NCBI RefSeq assembly: GCF_022601735.1 | Contig: NZ_JAKUMM010000002.1 | Coordinates: forward strand, 62,001-126,000 | Length of the DNA: 64,000 nucleotides | DNA from: Atopomonas sediminilitoris | Lineage (GTDB): Bacteria > Pseudomonadota > Gammaproteobacteria > Pseudomonadales > Pseudomonadaceae | Direction: 5' to 3' | Part shown: positions 26,557 to 39,358 of the stretch, one piece after another | Numbering within the stretch: the stretch's first letter is position 1 | Layout: every line of letters starts with the position of its first letter | The notes under the pieces: generated by a model | Database searches by the model: none | What the model saw: the letters and a program-made list of their open reading frames with translations, nothing else | What the model was told of the DNA's origin: nothing | Made by a program: the position numbers and the translations under genes

Positions 26557-27201
26557 ATGCACGCGTACCAACGTCAATTTATCGAGTTTGCTATCGAGCG
26601 CGGTGTCCTGCGTTTTGGGCAGTTCACCTTAAAGTCAGGGCGCGTTAGCCCGTACTTCTTTAATGCAGGCTTGTTTAACTCAGGGTTGGCGTTGGCCAAG
26701 CTGGGTAGCTTTTATGCGCAGGCGATCAAAGCCAGCGGTTTGCCTTTTGAGGTACTGTTTGGCCCTGCTTACAAGGGTATTCCCTTGGCGGCGGCGACGG
26801 CGGTAGCGCTAGCACAAGAGCACGACATCGATACGCCGTGGTGCTTTAACCGTAAAGAAGCCAAGGCTCACGGTGAGGGTGGCACGCTCGTCGGCGCACC
26901 GTTGGAAGGTCGTGTGCTGATCGTGGATGACGTGATCACCGCCGGCACGGCGATTCGTGAGGTGATGCAGATCATTCAAGCGCAGCCTAACGCGCAAGCG
27001 GCCGGCGTGCTGATCGCCCTCAATCGAGAAGAGCGTGGCCAAGGCGAGCTGTCGGCGATTCAAGAAGTAGAGCGCGATTTCGGTTTGCCGGTGGTCAGCA
27101 TTGTGTCGTTGACGCAGGTGTTGGAGTACTTGGCCAGCAGTGATGAGCTAAAACAACATTTGCCGGCGGTGCAGGCTTACCGCGCGGAGTATGGTATTTA
27201 A
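26557..27201 (+). CDS. pyrE: Orotate phosphoribosyltransferase
   Basis: PyrE joins orotate to PRPP in pyrimidine synthesis. The 214-aa sequence shows [41 protein letters not shown] (flexible catalytic loop) and the PRPP-binding [13 protein letters not shown]. The start follows a weak GGGGC-type site. The downstream DUF4124 gene begins 31 bp after the stop. Confidence 0.97.
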   Translation: MHAYQRQFIEFAIERGVLRFGQFTLKSGRVSPYFFNAGLFNSGLALAKLGSFYAQAIKASGLPFEVLFGPAYKGIPLAAATAVALAQEHDIDTPWCFNRKEAKAHGEGGTLVGAPLEGRVLIVDDVITAGTAIREVMQIIQAQPNAQAAGVLIALNREERGQGELSAIQEVERDFGLPVVSIVSLTQVLEYLASSDELKQHLPAVQAYRAEYGI

Positions 27202-27232
27202 TGGCATAAGGCCCGTGGAAAGGATTAACGCT

Positions 27233-27808
27233 GTGCGCCAATCAATGTTCACTGTTGCGCTGTTGCTGTGTGCCTCAGGTCAGGCGTACGCCGACCTTTA
27301 TCGTTATGTCGACGATAAGGGCGTGACGGTGCTGGATAGCAACGGTGTGCCGGCAGCGTATATCGGCAAGGGTTATGAGGTGCTGAACAGCCAAGGCATG
27401 GTGGTTAAAGTGGTGCCGCCAGCGCTGACCGCTGAGGAGCTGGCGCAAAAGCAAGCGCAGGCGTCTCTGGCTGAGAGTGACGCCAAGCTGTTGCGCTTGT
27501 ACACCGGCGTTGATGATGTGGACCGCGCGCGCGATCGTAAGCTGGCAGAAATTGACGGCGTGATGGGTATTACCCGCAGCAACTGGCAGCGTGCGCGTAC
27601 CCAGCGCGATAACTTGCAAGCTCAGGCGGCTAACCTGGAACGTGGCGGTCGCCCGGTGCCAGAGCACATGACCCAGCAGATCAACGACCTGAACAAAGAG
27701 ATGCTGCGCTTGCAGGGTGAAATTGACGGCTTTCGTAAGCTGAAAGATGAGGCCCGAGCGATCTACAGCAAAGATCGCGAGCGGGTGGAGCAGCTAACCG
27801 GCGAATGA
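27233..27808 (+). CDS. Secreted DUF4124-domain protein
   Basis: I take GTG at 27233, 8 bases after AAAGGA, as the start (191 aa). The alternative at 27191 would overlap pyrE by 11 bp, and the ATG at 27245 is also possible. A short signal peptide (SMFTVALLLCASGQAYA) is followed by the DUF4124 motif LYRYVDDKGVTVLDSNGVPA and then a long coiled-coil-prone, charged region. Function is unknown; DUF4124 proteins are common envelope proteins in pseudomonads. Confidence 0.75.
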   Translation: MRQSMFTVALLLCASGQAYADLYRYVDDKGVTVLDSNGVPAAYIGKGYEVLNSQGMVVKVVPPALTAEELAQKQAQASLAESDAKLLRLYTGVDDVDRARDRKLAEIDGVMGITRSNWQRARTQRDNLQAQAANLERGGRPVPEHMTQQINDLNKEMLRLQGEIDGFRKLKDEARAIYSKDRERVEQLTGE

Positions 27809-27823
27809 TGCCCTACAGAGATT

Positions 27824-27862
27824 AAAAAGCCGCGCAACACCCAGGGTGTGCGCGGCTTTTTT
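27824..27862. terminator. Bidirectional terminator between DUF4124 gene and argB
   Basis: AAAAAGCCGCGCAACACCC pairs with GGGTGTGCGCGGCTTTTTT (one bulge). A and T runs on both sides allow it to serve both convergent genes. Confidence 0.85.
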
Positions 27863-27880
27863 GTGCGCGTGTGGTTGGTC

Positions 27881-31434
<3,554 letters not shown>

Positions 31435-31460
31435 CGCTATCGCTCCTGCGTCGGTTTGGC

Positions 31461-31916
31461 TTAGTGCTTGCCGCTGTGGCCAAAGCCACCGGCACCGCGC
31501 TCGCTGTCATCAAAAGAGTCCACCAAGTCAAACTTGGCTTGCACCACGGGGACTAACACCAGTTGCGCTAAGCGCTCGCCCACTTCAACGGTAAAGGCCT
31601 GTGAGCCACGGTTCCAGCACGAAACCATCAGCTCGCCTTGGTAGTCCGAATCGATCAGGCCGACTAGGTTGCCGAGCACGATGCCGTGTTTATGGCCTAA
31701 ACCTGAGCGCGGCAAAATCAGGGCGGCCAAGCTTGGGTCGGCAATATGAATGGCAAGCCCGGTGGGGATTAGCTGAGTTTGCCCCGGCTCTAAGGTCAGC
31801 GGTGCTTGCAGCATGGCGCGCAGGTCGAGGCCAGCGGAGCCTGCGGTGGCATAGCTCGGCAAAGGGAAATCTTGGCCTAAGCGAGGGTCGAGGATCTTGG
31901 CTTGCAAAGTGTGCAT
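31461..31916 (-). CDS. dut: dUTP diphosphatase
   Basis: Dut hydrolyses dUTP to dUMP, keeping uracil out of DNA and feeding thymidylate synthesis. The 151-aa trimeric-type sequence has all five motifs, including [32 protein letters not shown] and the C-terminal [13 protein letters not shown], which closes over the nucleotide. The gene begins 5 bp after the coaBC stop. Confidence 0.97.
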   Translation of the reverse strand: MHTLQAKILDPRLGQDFPLPSYATAGSAGLDLRAMLQAPLTLEPGQTQLIPTGLAIHIADPSLAALILPRSGLGHKHGIVLGNLVGLIDSDYQGELMVSCWNRGSQAFTVEVGERLAQLVLVPVVQAKFDLVDSFDDSERGAGGFGHSGKH

Positions 31917-31921
31917 GGGCG

Positions 31922-33133
31922 TTATTCTTGTGGTTGTAGGCGGCGGGCGATCAAGGCTAACAGTTGGCGAGCGATCTTGGCTTTGCTGGTCTGCGCAAAA
32001 CGATGCTCTCCGCGTGCGCGGTCGATCACAGTAAAGGCGTTATCGTCGCTATTGAAGCCGATGGCAGGGTTGGCCACGTCATTGGCCACGATAAGGTCGA
32101 GGTTCTTGTCGTTGAGCTTGCGCGTGGCGTATTCCAGCAGGTTTTGCGTTTCGGCGGCAAAGCCCACGCAAAACGGTCGATCGTCGCGCGCGGCGAGGGT
32201 GGCCAGAATGTCGGGGTTGCGCACCAGGCGCAGCAACAGGCCGTCTTCGCTGTTGGGGTCTTTCTTGAGTTTGTGATCGGCGATGACTTCAGGGCGGTAG
32301 TCGGCCACCGCTGCGGCGGCGATCAGTACATCGGCAGGCAACGCGCCTTCGCAGGCGGCGAGCATGTCGCGTGCGCTGCTGACATTAATGCGCTCAACAC
32401 GATCGGGCGTCGGCAGCTGAACGGGGCCGGCGACTAGCGTGACGCGTGCGCCGGCTTCAATCGCCGCCTCGGCCAAGGCAAAGCCCATTTTGCCGGAGCT
32501 GTGGTTGGTGATGTAACGCACGGGGTCAATCGCTTCGGCGGTGGGGCCAGCGGTGATCAGTATGTGGCGGCCTGTCAGGGCACCGCTGGCAAAGCAGTCG
32601 GCTGCGCGTTGCGCGAGCTCTAACGGCTCCAGCATGCGCCCTGCGCCGGTGTCGCCGCACGCTTGCACGCCCACGCCTGGGCCAAACAGCAGCAGGCCGC
32701 GCTTCTTCAATAATTCGGCGTTGGCTTGGGTGGCGGGGTCGCGCCACATGGCTTGGTTCATCGCCGGAGCCAGCGCTACCGGCGCGTCGGTGGCCAGCAC
32801 CAAGGTGCTGAGCAAGTCGTCGCCCTGGCCTGCGGCTAAGCGCGCCATGGTGTCGGCGGTGGCGGGGGCGATCAAAACCAAGTCAGCCCAGCGCGCCAGC
32901 TCGATATGGCCCATAGCGGCTTCGGCGGCGGGGTCGAGTAGCGAATGATGCACCGGGTTGCCGGATAAGGCTTGCAGCGTCAGCGGGGTGATGAACTCGC
33001 AGGCGGCTTGGGTCATCACCACATGCACCTGCGCGCCGTGATCGCGTAAGCGACGGATTAGCTCGGCACTTTTATAGGCAGCAATTCCGCCACAGACACC
33101 CAACACAATGCGCTTTCCGTACAACCTCTGCAT
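31922..33133 (-). CDS. coaBC: Bifunctional CoaBC (phosphopantothenoylcysteine synthetase/decarboxylase)
   Basis: The 403-aa protein performs two successive steps of coenzyme A synthesis. The N-terminal flavin-dependent decarboxylase (CoaC) shows [17 protein letters not shown], the PAMNQAMW signature and the reactive [12 protein letters not shown] segment. The C-terminal CTP-dependent synthetase (CoaB) begins near [16 protein letters not shown] and has TNHSSGKMG. It is followed closely by dut, as in E. coli, and is divergent from radC. Confidence 0.96.
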   Translation of the reverse strand: MQRLYGKRIVLGVCGGIAAYKSAELIRRLRDHGAQVHVVMTQAACEFITPLTLQALSGNPVHHSLLDPAAEAAMGHIELARWADLVLIAPATADTMARLAAGQGDDLLSTLVLATDAPVALAPAMNQAMWRDPATQANAELLKKRGLLLFGPGVGVQACGDTGAGRMLEPLELAQRAADCFASGALTGRHILITAGPTAEAIDPVRYITNHSSGKMGFALAEAAIEAGARVTLVAGPVQLPTPDRVERINVSSARDMLAACEGALPADVLIAAAAVADYRPEVIADHKLKKDPNSEDGLLLRLVRNPDILATLAARDDRPFCVGFAAETQNLLEYATRKLNDKNLDLIVANDVANPAIGFNSDDNAFTVIDRARGEHRFAQTSKAKIARQLLALIARRLQPQE

Positions 33134-33281
33134 ACACCTGCCTTGCTTGCTTGAGGGAAGACTGCCAGTGCCAGCGCTTGACGTGCGAGCAGGGCAAAAA
33201 ACTTGCGCTAAGATAACACAGCACCCGTACTAGCACAGTGCTGGCGCGGGTTTGCGCACAATCTTCACAGGGAGGTGAGGC

Positions 33282-33956
33282 ATGAGTATTCGCGACTGGC
33301 CGGTCGCCGAGCGACCACGCGAGCGGCTATTAAAGTGGGGTGCCGGCGCGTTATCAGATGCCGAGTTGCTGGCTATTTTTCTGCGCACCGGTGTGGCGGG
33401 TAAAAGTGCGGTGGATTTAGCGCGGGAGCTACTGCAGCAGTTTGGCGGCTTGCGCCCGCTATTACAGGCGGATTTAACCCGCTTTAGTCAGCCGCTGGGG
33501 CTGGGGCCGGCCAAGTTTGCGCTGTTGCAGGCGGTGCTGGAGATGGGCCGCCGCCATTTGGCGGAGCAACTGCAGCGCGAGTCAGCCCTAGAAAGCCCGC
33601 AAGCGGTGCGTGACTATTTAAAAGCTCGCCTGCGCCACGAGCCGCACGAGGTGTTCGCGGGGTTGTTTCTCGACAGCAAGCATCGGGTGTTGGCGTTTGA
33701 GCGTTTGTTTGAAGGCAGCATCGACGCCGCAGCGGTTTATCCGCGCCAAGTGCTTAAGCGCGCCTTGGCGCACAATGCCGCCGCATTAATCATTACCCAT
33801 AACCATCCGTCGGGCGTGGCGGAGCCGAGCGAGGCCGATCGTCAGTTAACCGTGCGTTTGCGCGATGCGCTGGCGATCATTGATGTACGCTTGCTGGATC
33901 ATTTTGTGGTGGGTGACGGTGAGCCGTTATCGCTGGCTGAGCGCGGTTGGTTGTGA
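33282..33956 (+). CDS. radC: RadC-family JAB-domain protein
   Basis: The 224-aa protein has an N-terminal helix-hairpin-helix-like region ([25 protein letters not shown]) and a C-terminal JAMM metalloprotease fold with [14 protein letters not shown], the expected metal-binding motif. Its biological role is unsettled despite the name. GGGAGGTGAG precedes the ATG. It lies between coaBC and rpmB as in other gammaproteobacteria. Confidence 0.92.
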   Translation: MSIRDWPVAERPRERLLKWGAGALSDAELLAIFLRTGVAGKSAVDLARELLQQFGGLRPLLQADLTRFSQPLGLGPAKFALLQAVLEMGRRHLAEQLQRESALESPQAVRDYLKARLRHEPHEVFAGLFLDSKHRVLAFERLFEGSIDAAAVYPRQVLKRALAHNAAALIITHNHPSGVAEPSEADRQLTVRLRDALAIIDVRLLDHFVVGDGEPLSLAERGWL

Positions 33957-33976
33957 GTTTTCTTGCGTGAGAAAAT

Positions 33977-34005
33977 TTGCGTGTGCCTAGGCCTTCTGGT
34001 ATAAA
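33977..34005 (+). promoter_or_regulatory. Sigma-70 promoter of rpmB-rpmG
   Basis: TTGCGT (33977-33982) and TATAAA (34000-34005) are separated by exactly 17 bases, with TGG giving an extended -10. Transcription would start near 34012 and leave a leader of about 110 bases before rpmB. Confidence 0.75.
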
Positions 34006-34027
34006 GCACCGCTCATTTTTGGGTGGA

Positions 34028-34049
34028 CCTCTAACAATGTTGTTTGAGG
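34028..34049 (+). promoter_or_regulatory. Stem-loop in the rpmB leader
   Basis: CCTCTAACA and TGTTTGAGG can pair (one mismatch) around ATGT about 15 bases after the predicted transcription start. It could be a protein- or RNA-binding element; no T tract follows, so it is not a terminator. Confidence 0.35.
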
Positions 34050-34124
34050 GCTGCCGCAAGATAATTTCGTTTCGTTAAGCTTCCAGCCCGCCCATGGGTT
34101 GGGCAGAGGTTGGAGAGGGCTTTC

Positions 34125-34361
34125 ATGTCTCGAGTATGTCAAGTGACCGGTAAGGGTCCGGTGACTGGGAACAACGTTTCCCACGCCAACAACAAAACCC
34201 GTCGTCGTTTTTTGCCGAACCTGCAACATCACCGTTTCTGGGTTGAATCCGAGAAGCGTTTTGTGCGCCTGCGTGTATCGGCAAAAGGTATGCGTGTTAT
34301 CGACAAGAAAGGCATTGATGTCGTTCTGTCAGAACTCCGCGCTCGCGGTGAGAAGATTTAA
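34125..34361 (+). CDS. rpmB: 50S ribosomal protein L28
   Basis: The start at 34125 behind GGAGAGGG gives 78 aa: [20 protein letters not shown] followed by a basic [11 protein letters not shown] segment and LRARGEKI at the end. This is the usual L28. It lacks the two extra CxxC pairs found in zinc-binding versions. rpmG follows 11 bp later, the usual L28-L33 operon. Confidence 0.97.
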   Translation: MSRVCQVTGKGPVTGNNVSHANNKTRRRFLPNLQHHRFWVESEKRFVRLRVSAKGMRVIDKKGIDVVLSELRARGEKI

Positions 34362-34372
34362 GGAGCAAGACC

Positions 34373-34528
34373 ATGCGTGATTTGATTCGTTTGGTGTCTA
34401 GCGCCGGTACCGGCCACTTCTACACCACCGACAAGAACAAGCGTAATACCCCGGACAAGCTTGAATTCAAAAAGTTTGACCCGGTTGTGCGTAAGCACGT
34501 GATCTACAAGGAAGCCAAGATCAAGTAA
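34373..34528 (+). CDS. rpmG: 50S ribosomal protein L33
   Basis: The 51-aa protein begins [20 protein letters not shown] and ends YKEAKIK. It has no cysteines, so it is the zinc-independent form of L33. AAGGAG precedes the ATG, and a strong terminator follows within 25 bp, closing the rpmB-rpmG operon. Confidence 0.97.
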   Translation: MRDLIRLVSSAGTGHFYTTDKNKRNTPDKLEFKKFDPVVRKHVIYKEAKIK

Positions 34529-34550
34529 TTGATCGCTTTCTGGTAGAAGA

Positions 34551-34576
34551 AAAAACCCGCCTCGTGCGGGTTTTTT
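34551..34576 (+). terminator. Rho-independent terminator of rpmB-rpmG
   Basis: AAAAACCCGC pairs with GCGGGTTTTT around CTCGT and runs into T residues. Confidence 0.9.
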
Positions 34577-34632
34577 GTGCCTGCTAAAAAGGCGCCTAGT
34601 CGTCGCGGTGTTAAGCACGAAGGAGGGTTCTG

Positions 34633-35433
34633 CTACGCGCGTTGGGCTTGGTTTCTGCCTGCGGCTTTGGCGTTGTACATGGCGGCATCGGCGGCGCGAA
34701 TCAATTTATCGCTGCTGCGGCCGTTGTGCGGGTACAAGGCGATGCCAATACTCATGCTGGCTTGTAGGTGCTGCTGCTGGATGCGGATGGGGGCAGCGAG
34801 GGCTTGATAGAGCCGAGCCAAGATGGCTTCCAGCAAGTGTTCGTCGTGGCAGTCGTCAATCAGCAACAAGAACTCGTCACCGCCGATGCGGCCCAAAAAG
34901 TCCACGCTGCGCGTGGCGCCTTGTAGGCGTTCGGTGATGCGGCATAAAAAAGCATCGCCGGTGGCGTGGCCGAATTGATCGTTGATCTGCTTAAAGTTAT
35001 CGAAGTCGATATACAGCACGCCCAAGCCTTGCTGCTGTTGTTGGGCGCGTTGTAGGTGCTGCTCAAGCTGCGCCAGGCTGCGTGCCCGATTAGGCAGCTG
35101 AGTAAGGCTGTCGTAATAGGCCAGCTGGCTGATTTGCTGGTTCAGGTGAGCGGCCTCTTGCCAGCGGCGTAAGGCAAACCAAAAGCTGGCAGGGACAAGC
35201 GATAGCAGTACCAGCAGCAGCTCATCGAGCTGGTAGTGTTCGTAGTCGCGGGTGAGTTCGTACAGCCACTCAAAAAACTCTATCCGCTGGCCTAGCCAAA
35301 ACAGCAAGGCCGAACCGCAGAGTCCAATGATGATGTCAGCCGTCAAGCGGCGGTGTGACGCGTTTTTCGCTGTTGACGATAACGGCATGCTGGTGATCTC
35401 AAGTGCTCTGGTTAGGTTTAGCACTTGTGTCAT
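34633..35433 (-). CDS. Membrane-bound diguanylate cyclase
   Basis: The 266-aa protein has two predicted membrane helices (about residues 33-55 and 72-92) and a C-terminal GGDEF domain. The signature RIGGDEFLLLIDD is intact. An RSVD motif five residues before it fits the RxxD inhibitory site, so the enzyme should make c-di-GMP from GTP and be product-inhibited. There is no recognisable input domain beyond the membrane part. It sits downstream of rep on the same strand after a 33-bp gap. Confidence 0.85.
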   Translation of the reverse strand: MTQVLNLTRALEITSMPLSSTAKNASHRRLTADIIIGLCGSALLFWLGQRIEFFEWLYELTRDYEHYQLDELLLVLLSLVPASFWFALRRWQEAAHLNQQISQLAYYDSLTQLPNRARSLAQLEQHLQRAQQQQQGLGVLYIDFDNFKQINDQFGHATGDAFLCRITERLQGATRSVDFLGRIGGDEFLLLIDDCHDEHLLEAILARLYQALAAPIRIQQQHLQASMSIGIALYPHNGRSSDKLIRAADAAMYNAKAAGRNQAQRA

Positions 35434-35466
35434 TGGCCTGCGGTTAGTCTGACCAGTGGCCCGTAT

Positions 35467-37476
35467 TTAGCTTTTCAGTAGCGCGCGAATCCCTGCCAGC
35501 GCGGCTTTGCCGGTGGCTTGTTTGACTTCGACGGGCGCTTCTTCAAGCCCTTCCCAATTGAGGTCTTCGGGCGGGATCTCATCGAGGAAGCGGCTCGGCA
35601 GGCAGTCGATCACCTCGCCGTATTGTTTGCGTTTGGCGCTGTAGGTGAAGGCCAGTGTTTCACGCGCGCGGGTGATGCCGACATACGTGAGGCGGCGCTC
35701 TTCTTCGATGCTGTCGGCCTCGATGCTAGAGCGGTGCGGGAGGATTTCTTCTTCCATGCCGATGATGAATACGTGCGGGAACTCCAAGCCCTTGGAGGCA
35801 TGCAGGGTCATCATTTGCACACGCTGGTCGTCGCTGTCCTCTTCGTTCTGCCGTTCGAGCATGTCGCGCAGTAGCAATTTGGCCACGGCTTCTTCGAGGC
35901 CGGTTTCACCGTCTTCGTCGCGTTCGATAATCCATTTCAAGCTGTCGAGCAGAAACCACACGTTGTTCATGCGTGCTTCGGCGACTTTGTCGCTGGAGCT
36001 GTTCTGCCGCAGCCACGCGTCGTAGTCCAAATCCATGATCAGGCTGCGCAAGCTGGCAATCGGGTCGCTTTCGGCGCACTGCTGGCGCACTTTGTCGAGG
36101 CCGCCAGTGAAGCGCTGTAGGCGCTCGACAAAGCGGGTCTCCAAGCTTTCGGCGACGCCGAGTTCGCTGGCGGCTTGGTACAGGCTGACATCACGGCCGT
36201 TGGCGTAGTGGGCGAGCTTCTCTAGGGTCGCGGGGCCAATCTCACGGCGCGGCACGTTGATGATGCGCAAGAAGGCGTTGTCGTCGTCGGGGTTCGCCAG
36301 CAAGCGCAGGTAGGCCATGATGTCTTTGACTTCTTGGCGCGAGAAAAAGCTGGTGCCGCCTGAAAGGTGGTACGGCACTTGGTGTTGTTGCAGCTTCATC
36401 TCCATCAGTCGCGACTGGTGGTTGCCACGGTAGAGGATGGCGAATTTGCCGTAGGCGGTGCCGTCTTTGAGGTGTTGGGTGAGAATCTCCAGCGCCACGC
36501 GCTCGGCTTCGGCGTCTTCATTGCGACAGCGAATCGCGCGCAGCGCTTGGCCGGCGCCCAGTTCACTCCACAGCTGCTTTTCAAACACGTGCGGGTTGTT
36601 GGCGATCAGCACGTTGGCGGCGCGCAGAATGCGGCTGGTGGAGCGGTAGTTCTGCTCCAGCATGATGACTTTAAGGCCGGGAAAGTCTTCTTTGAGCTGC
36701 ACGAGGTTTTCTGGCCGAGCGCCGCGCCAAGCGTAGATGGATTGATCGTCGTCGCCGACCACAGTAAAGCGCGCGCGCTCGCTGACCAGTTGTTTAACCA
36801 GCAAGTACTGGCTGGAGTTTGTGTCTTGGTACTCATCCACCAGCATGTAACGGATGCGGGCTTGCCACTTGGCGAGAATGTCCGGATGGGCGCTAAACAG
36901 CTGCACAGGCAGGCCGATCAAGTCGTCAAAGTCCACGGCGTTGTAAGCGCGCAGCATGCGGTTGTAATGCTCGTAGATCACCGCGGCGGTTTGTTCTTTG
37001 GGGTTGCGCGCTTTGTTCAAGGCGTCGGCGGGGGTGACGAGGTCGTTCTTCCAGCTGCCGATTTGGCTTTGCACTTCATCCACGCCGTCATCGCCGGCGT
37101 ACTCTTTTTGCATCAGCTCGCGCAGCAGGGCTTTGATGTCTTGTTCGTCAAAGATGGTGAAGCCCGGCTTAAAGCCGAGCGTCTTGTGCTCTTTGCGAAT
37201 GATGTTCAGGCCCAGGTTGTGGAAGGTCGAAACGGTGAGGCCCTTGGCTTCGCTGCTTTTGATCAAGCTAGTGACGCGTTCTTTCATTTCACGCGCGGCT
37301 TTGTTGGTAAAGGTCACGGCGACAATGTGTTGTGCGCGAATGCCGCACTCACGGATCAGGTAGGCGATCTTGCGGGTGATGACGCTGGTCTTGCCGGAGC
37401 CTGCGCCGGCCAAAACCAATAACGGGCCATCAATATAGTGAACCGCTTCTTGTTGTCGCTCATTAAGTCGTGACAT
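35467..37476 (-). CDS. rep: ATP-dependent DNA helicase Rep
   Basis: The start at 37476 (MSRLNERQQEAV) gives 669 aa, matching Rep. The UvrD/Rep superfamily 1 motifs are complete: Walker A AGAGSGKTSV, VDEYQDTNSSQY, GDDDQSIYAWRGA, QNYRSTSRIL, TLHASKGLEFPHV and YVGITRARE. Rep removes proteins ahead of the replication fork. The longer frame to 37554 adds 26 residues without family support. Confidence 0.95.
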   Translation of the reverse strand: MSRLNERQQEAVHYIDGPLLVLAGAGSGKTSVITRKIAYLIRECGIRAQHIVAVTFTNKAAREMKERVTSLIKSSEAKGLTVSTFHNLGLNIIRKEHKTLGFKPGFTIFDEQDIKALLRELMQKEYAGDDGVDEVQSQIGSWKNDLVTPADALNKARNPKEQTAAVIYEHYNRMLRAYNAVDFDDLIGLPVQLFSAHPDILAKWQARIRYMLVDEYQDTNSSQYLLVKQLVSERARFTVVGDDDQSIYAWRGARPENLVQLKEDFPGLKVIMLEQNYRSTSRILRAANVLIANNPHVFEKQLWSELGAGQALRAIRCRNEDAEAERVALEILTQHLKDGTAYGKFAILYRGNHQSRLMEMKLQQHQVPYHLSGGTSFFSRQEVKDIMAYLRLLANPDDDNAFLRIINVPRREIGPATLEKLAHYANGRDVSLYQAASELGVAESLETRFVERLQRFTGGLDKVRQQCAESDPIASLRSLIMDLDYDAWLRQNSSSDKVAEARMNNVWFLLDSLKWIIERDEDGETGLEEAVAKLLLRDMLERQNEEDSDDQRVQMMTLHASKGLEFPHVFIIGMEEEILPHRSSIEADSIEEERRLTYVGITRARETLAFTYSAKRKQYGEVIDCLPSRFLDEIPPEDLNWEGLEEAPVEVKQATGKAALAGIRALLKS

Positions 37477-37693
37477 GGGCTCGGGCGCGTGCTGTAAAGA
37501 CAGGGTGGGCGATTCTAGCAATGAATCACCGCGCCGTTTGGGCAAAACGCTCAAAGGCGTGCGTTAGCCCTGCGCAGGAAGCCACTCAGGCGGTTGTGCA
37601 TAAACCAACCTTGGGCTGCGGCAATATGCCAGCCTTGGTCTTTATGCAGATTCCGGTAGTCTATGCACCTTTTTGGGCGCTGGGAGAGGTTGT

Positions 37694-39358
37694 TTGTCGC
37701 TGAGTCCTGCGGTTACGCACCTGCTGTTGTTGGCTCGTGAGCCACATTGGGCGCAACGCTTAGGCGAGTTGCTGGGCCCGCGCTTGGCTGCACGCTTGAT
37801 TACCGCGCCCAATTGGGAGGCCGCCAGCAGCTTGCTGGACGAGCGCCCCGGCATCTTGTTGTGTACGCCGCAATGTCGTCCGCCCGCCGCCGCGTGTAAC
37901 TGGCCCTTGGTGCTGCTATTAGACAACGAACCCCTTTCGCCCCCGCGCGATGCCAGCGACTGGCTGTCTAGCGACCATTTAACCCGTGATGCCGTGCAGC
38001 GCTGCCTGCGTTATGCCTGTGAGCGCTTTAGTTTGCAGCAGCGCTTGCAGCGTTTAGCCGGGCGCGATGCCCTAACCGGGGTGATCAACCGGCAAGGTTT
38101 TCAGGCGCTACTGAATGCCCGTCTGGCGGAGACTGGCGGGGAAGGTTGGTCGTTGGTGCATTTGGATATCGACCACTTTCATCAAGTGAACGAGCGCTGC
38201 GGCCATCGTGGCGGCGATAGTTTGATTCAGCAGCTGGCGCAGCGCCTGCAAGAGTCCATCGGCCTCGGCGATACCTTGTCGCGCTTAGGCAGCGATGAGT
38301 TTGCCATCTTGCTGGATGTGCGCGGCGAGCCCAGTCGCGGTGAGCGGATGGTGCAATTGCTGCAGGATGAGCTGTCTGCCGCGTTTGAGGTCGAAGGTCA
38401 GCCGCAGTTGCTCAGCTGTAGCTTGGGCCTGGCTCATGGCTTGGATGGCATCGAGGCGGACTTGTTGTTGAGTCACGCCCACATCGCCCTGCAACAAGCG
38501 CGCAGCGTGAGCGGCACCAGCTACCGCATTTTTGATGCTCGCCACTTAGAGGCCGGTCGGAGCTTGGCCGATCTTGAGGCGGACTTGCGCCGTGCCTTGC
38601 GCCGCGATGAGCTGGAGCTGCATTACCAGCCGCGCTTGGCCTTAGATAGCGGGGCGATTATTGGTTTAGAAGCCTTGGTGCGCTGGCGGCATCCGCAGCG
38701 TGGCTTATTGCAACCGCAAGACTTTATCCCGCTGGCCGAAGAAAGCGGTTTGATTATTCCGCTGGGCTATTGGGTGATTGATCGCGCTTTACGGGACTTG
38801 CAGCTGTTGCAAGGTCAAGGGCATTTGGCCCTGCACATGGCGGTGAACTTATCGTTCCAGCAGTTCCAAGACAGCTTGTTGCTGCCCACGCTGCAGCGCC
38901 TATTTCGCGAGCGTGGCTTGCCGCACGATTGTTTTGAGTTTGAACTGACCGAGACCGCAATGATGCGCCGCAGCAGTCACGTGCTCAGCACCATGCAGGC
39001 GCTGCGTGAGTTGGGTGTGCGCTTCTCGTTGGATGACTTTGGCACCGGCTATTCCTCGTTCCAGCATTTGGCCAGTTTGCCGGTCAGTTTGCTCAAGCTG
39101 GACAAAGGCTTCGTTCAGCGCATGACCGAACAAGCCACCGACCGCCGCTTAGTGCGGGCGATGATTAATCTGGCGCATGACCTAGAGCTGCCGGTGGTTG
39201 CCGAGGGCGTGGAGAACGCCGAGCAACTAGCCCTGCTGCGCCAGTTTGGTGCTGATCAAGTGCAAGGGTACTTAATCAGTCAGGCGCAGCCGCTGAGTGA
39301 GCTGAGCCCGTTTTTACGCCGCCATGCGCTCAATCGGGTGCTGCAAGCGCAGCGCTGA
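37694..39358 (+). CDS. GGDEF/EAL protein, probable c-di-GMP phosphodiesterase
   Basis: I place the start at TTG 37694, four bases after GGAGAGG, giving 554 aa. The first 110 residues (LLLAREPHWAQRLGELLG, LLCTPQ) look like a degenerate receiver without a clear phospho-acceptor. The GGDEF domain reads GSDEF (RLGSDEFAILLD), so cyclase activity is doubtful. The EAL domain is complete: GLEALVRWRHP, AVNLSFQQF, FELTET, LDDFGTGYSS, LKLDKGF, VAEGVEN and VQGYLIS. The likely role is c-di-GMP hydrolysis, perhaps GTP-stimulated. It is divergent from rep and overlaps the end of the MATE gene by 45 bp. Confidence 0.85.
   Translation: MSLSPAVTHLLLLAREPHWAQRLGELLGPRLAARLITAPNWEAASSLLDERPGILLCTPQCRPPAAACNWPLVLLLDNEPLSPPRDASDWLSSDHLTRDAVQRCLRYACERFSLQQRLQRLAGRDALTGVINRQGFQALLNARLAETGGEGWSLVHLDIDHFHQVNERCGHRGGDSLIQQLAQRLQESIGLGDTLSRLGSDEFAILLDVRGEPSRGERMVQLLQDELSAAFEVEGQPQLLSCSLGLAHGLDGIEADLLLSHAHIALQQARSVSGTSYRIFDARHLEAGRSLADLEADLRRALRRDELELHYQPRLALDSGAIIGLEALVRWRHPQRGLLQPQDFIPLAEESGLIIPLGYWVIDRALRDLQLLQGQGHLALHMAVNLSFQQFQDSLLLPTLQRLFRERGLPHDCFEFELTETAMMRRSSHVLSTMQALRELGVRFSLDDFGTGYSSFQHLASLPVSLLKLDKGFVQRMTEQATDRRLVRAMINLAHDLELPVVAEGVENAEQLALLRQFGADQVQGYLISQAQPLSELSPFLRRHALNRVLQAQR

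Noticed and set aside
36367..37422. 351-codon plus-strand frame opposite rep
   Set aside because: Rep has full helicase motifs on the other strand; the frame has no recognisable fold and is a GC-rich shadow.
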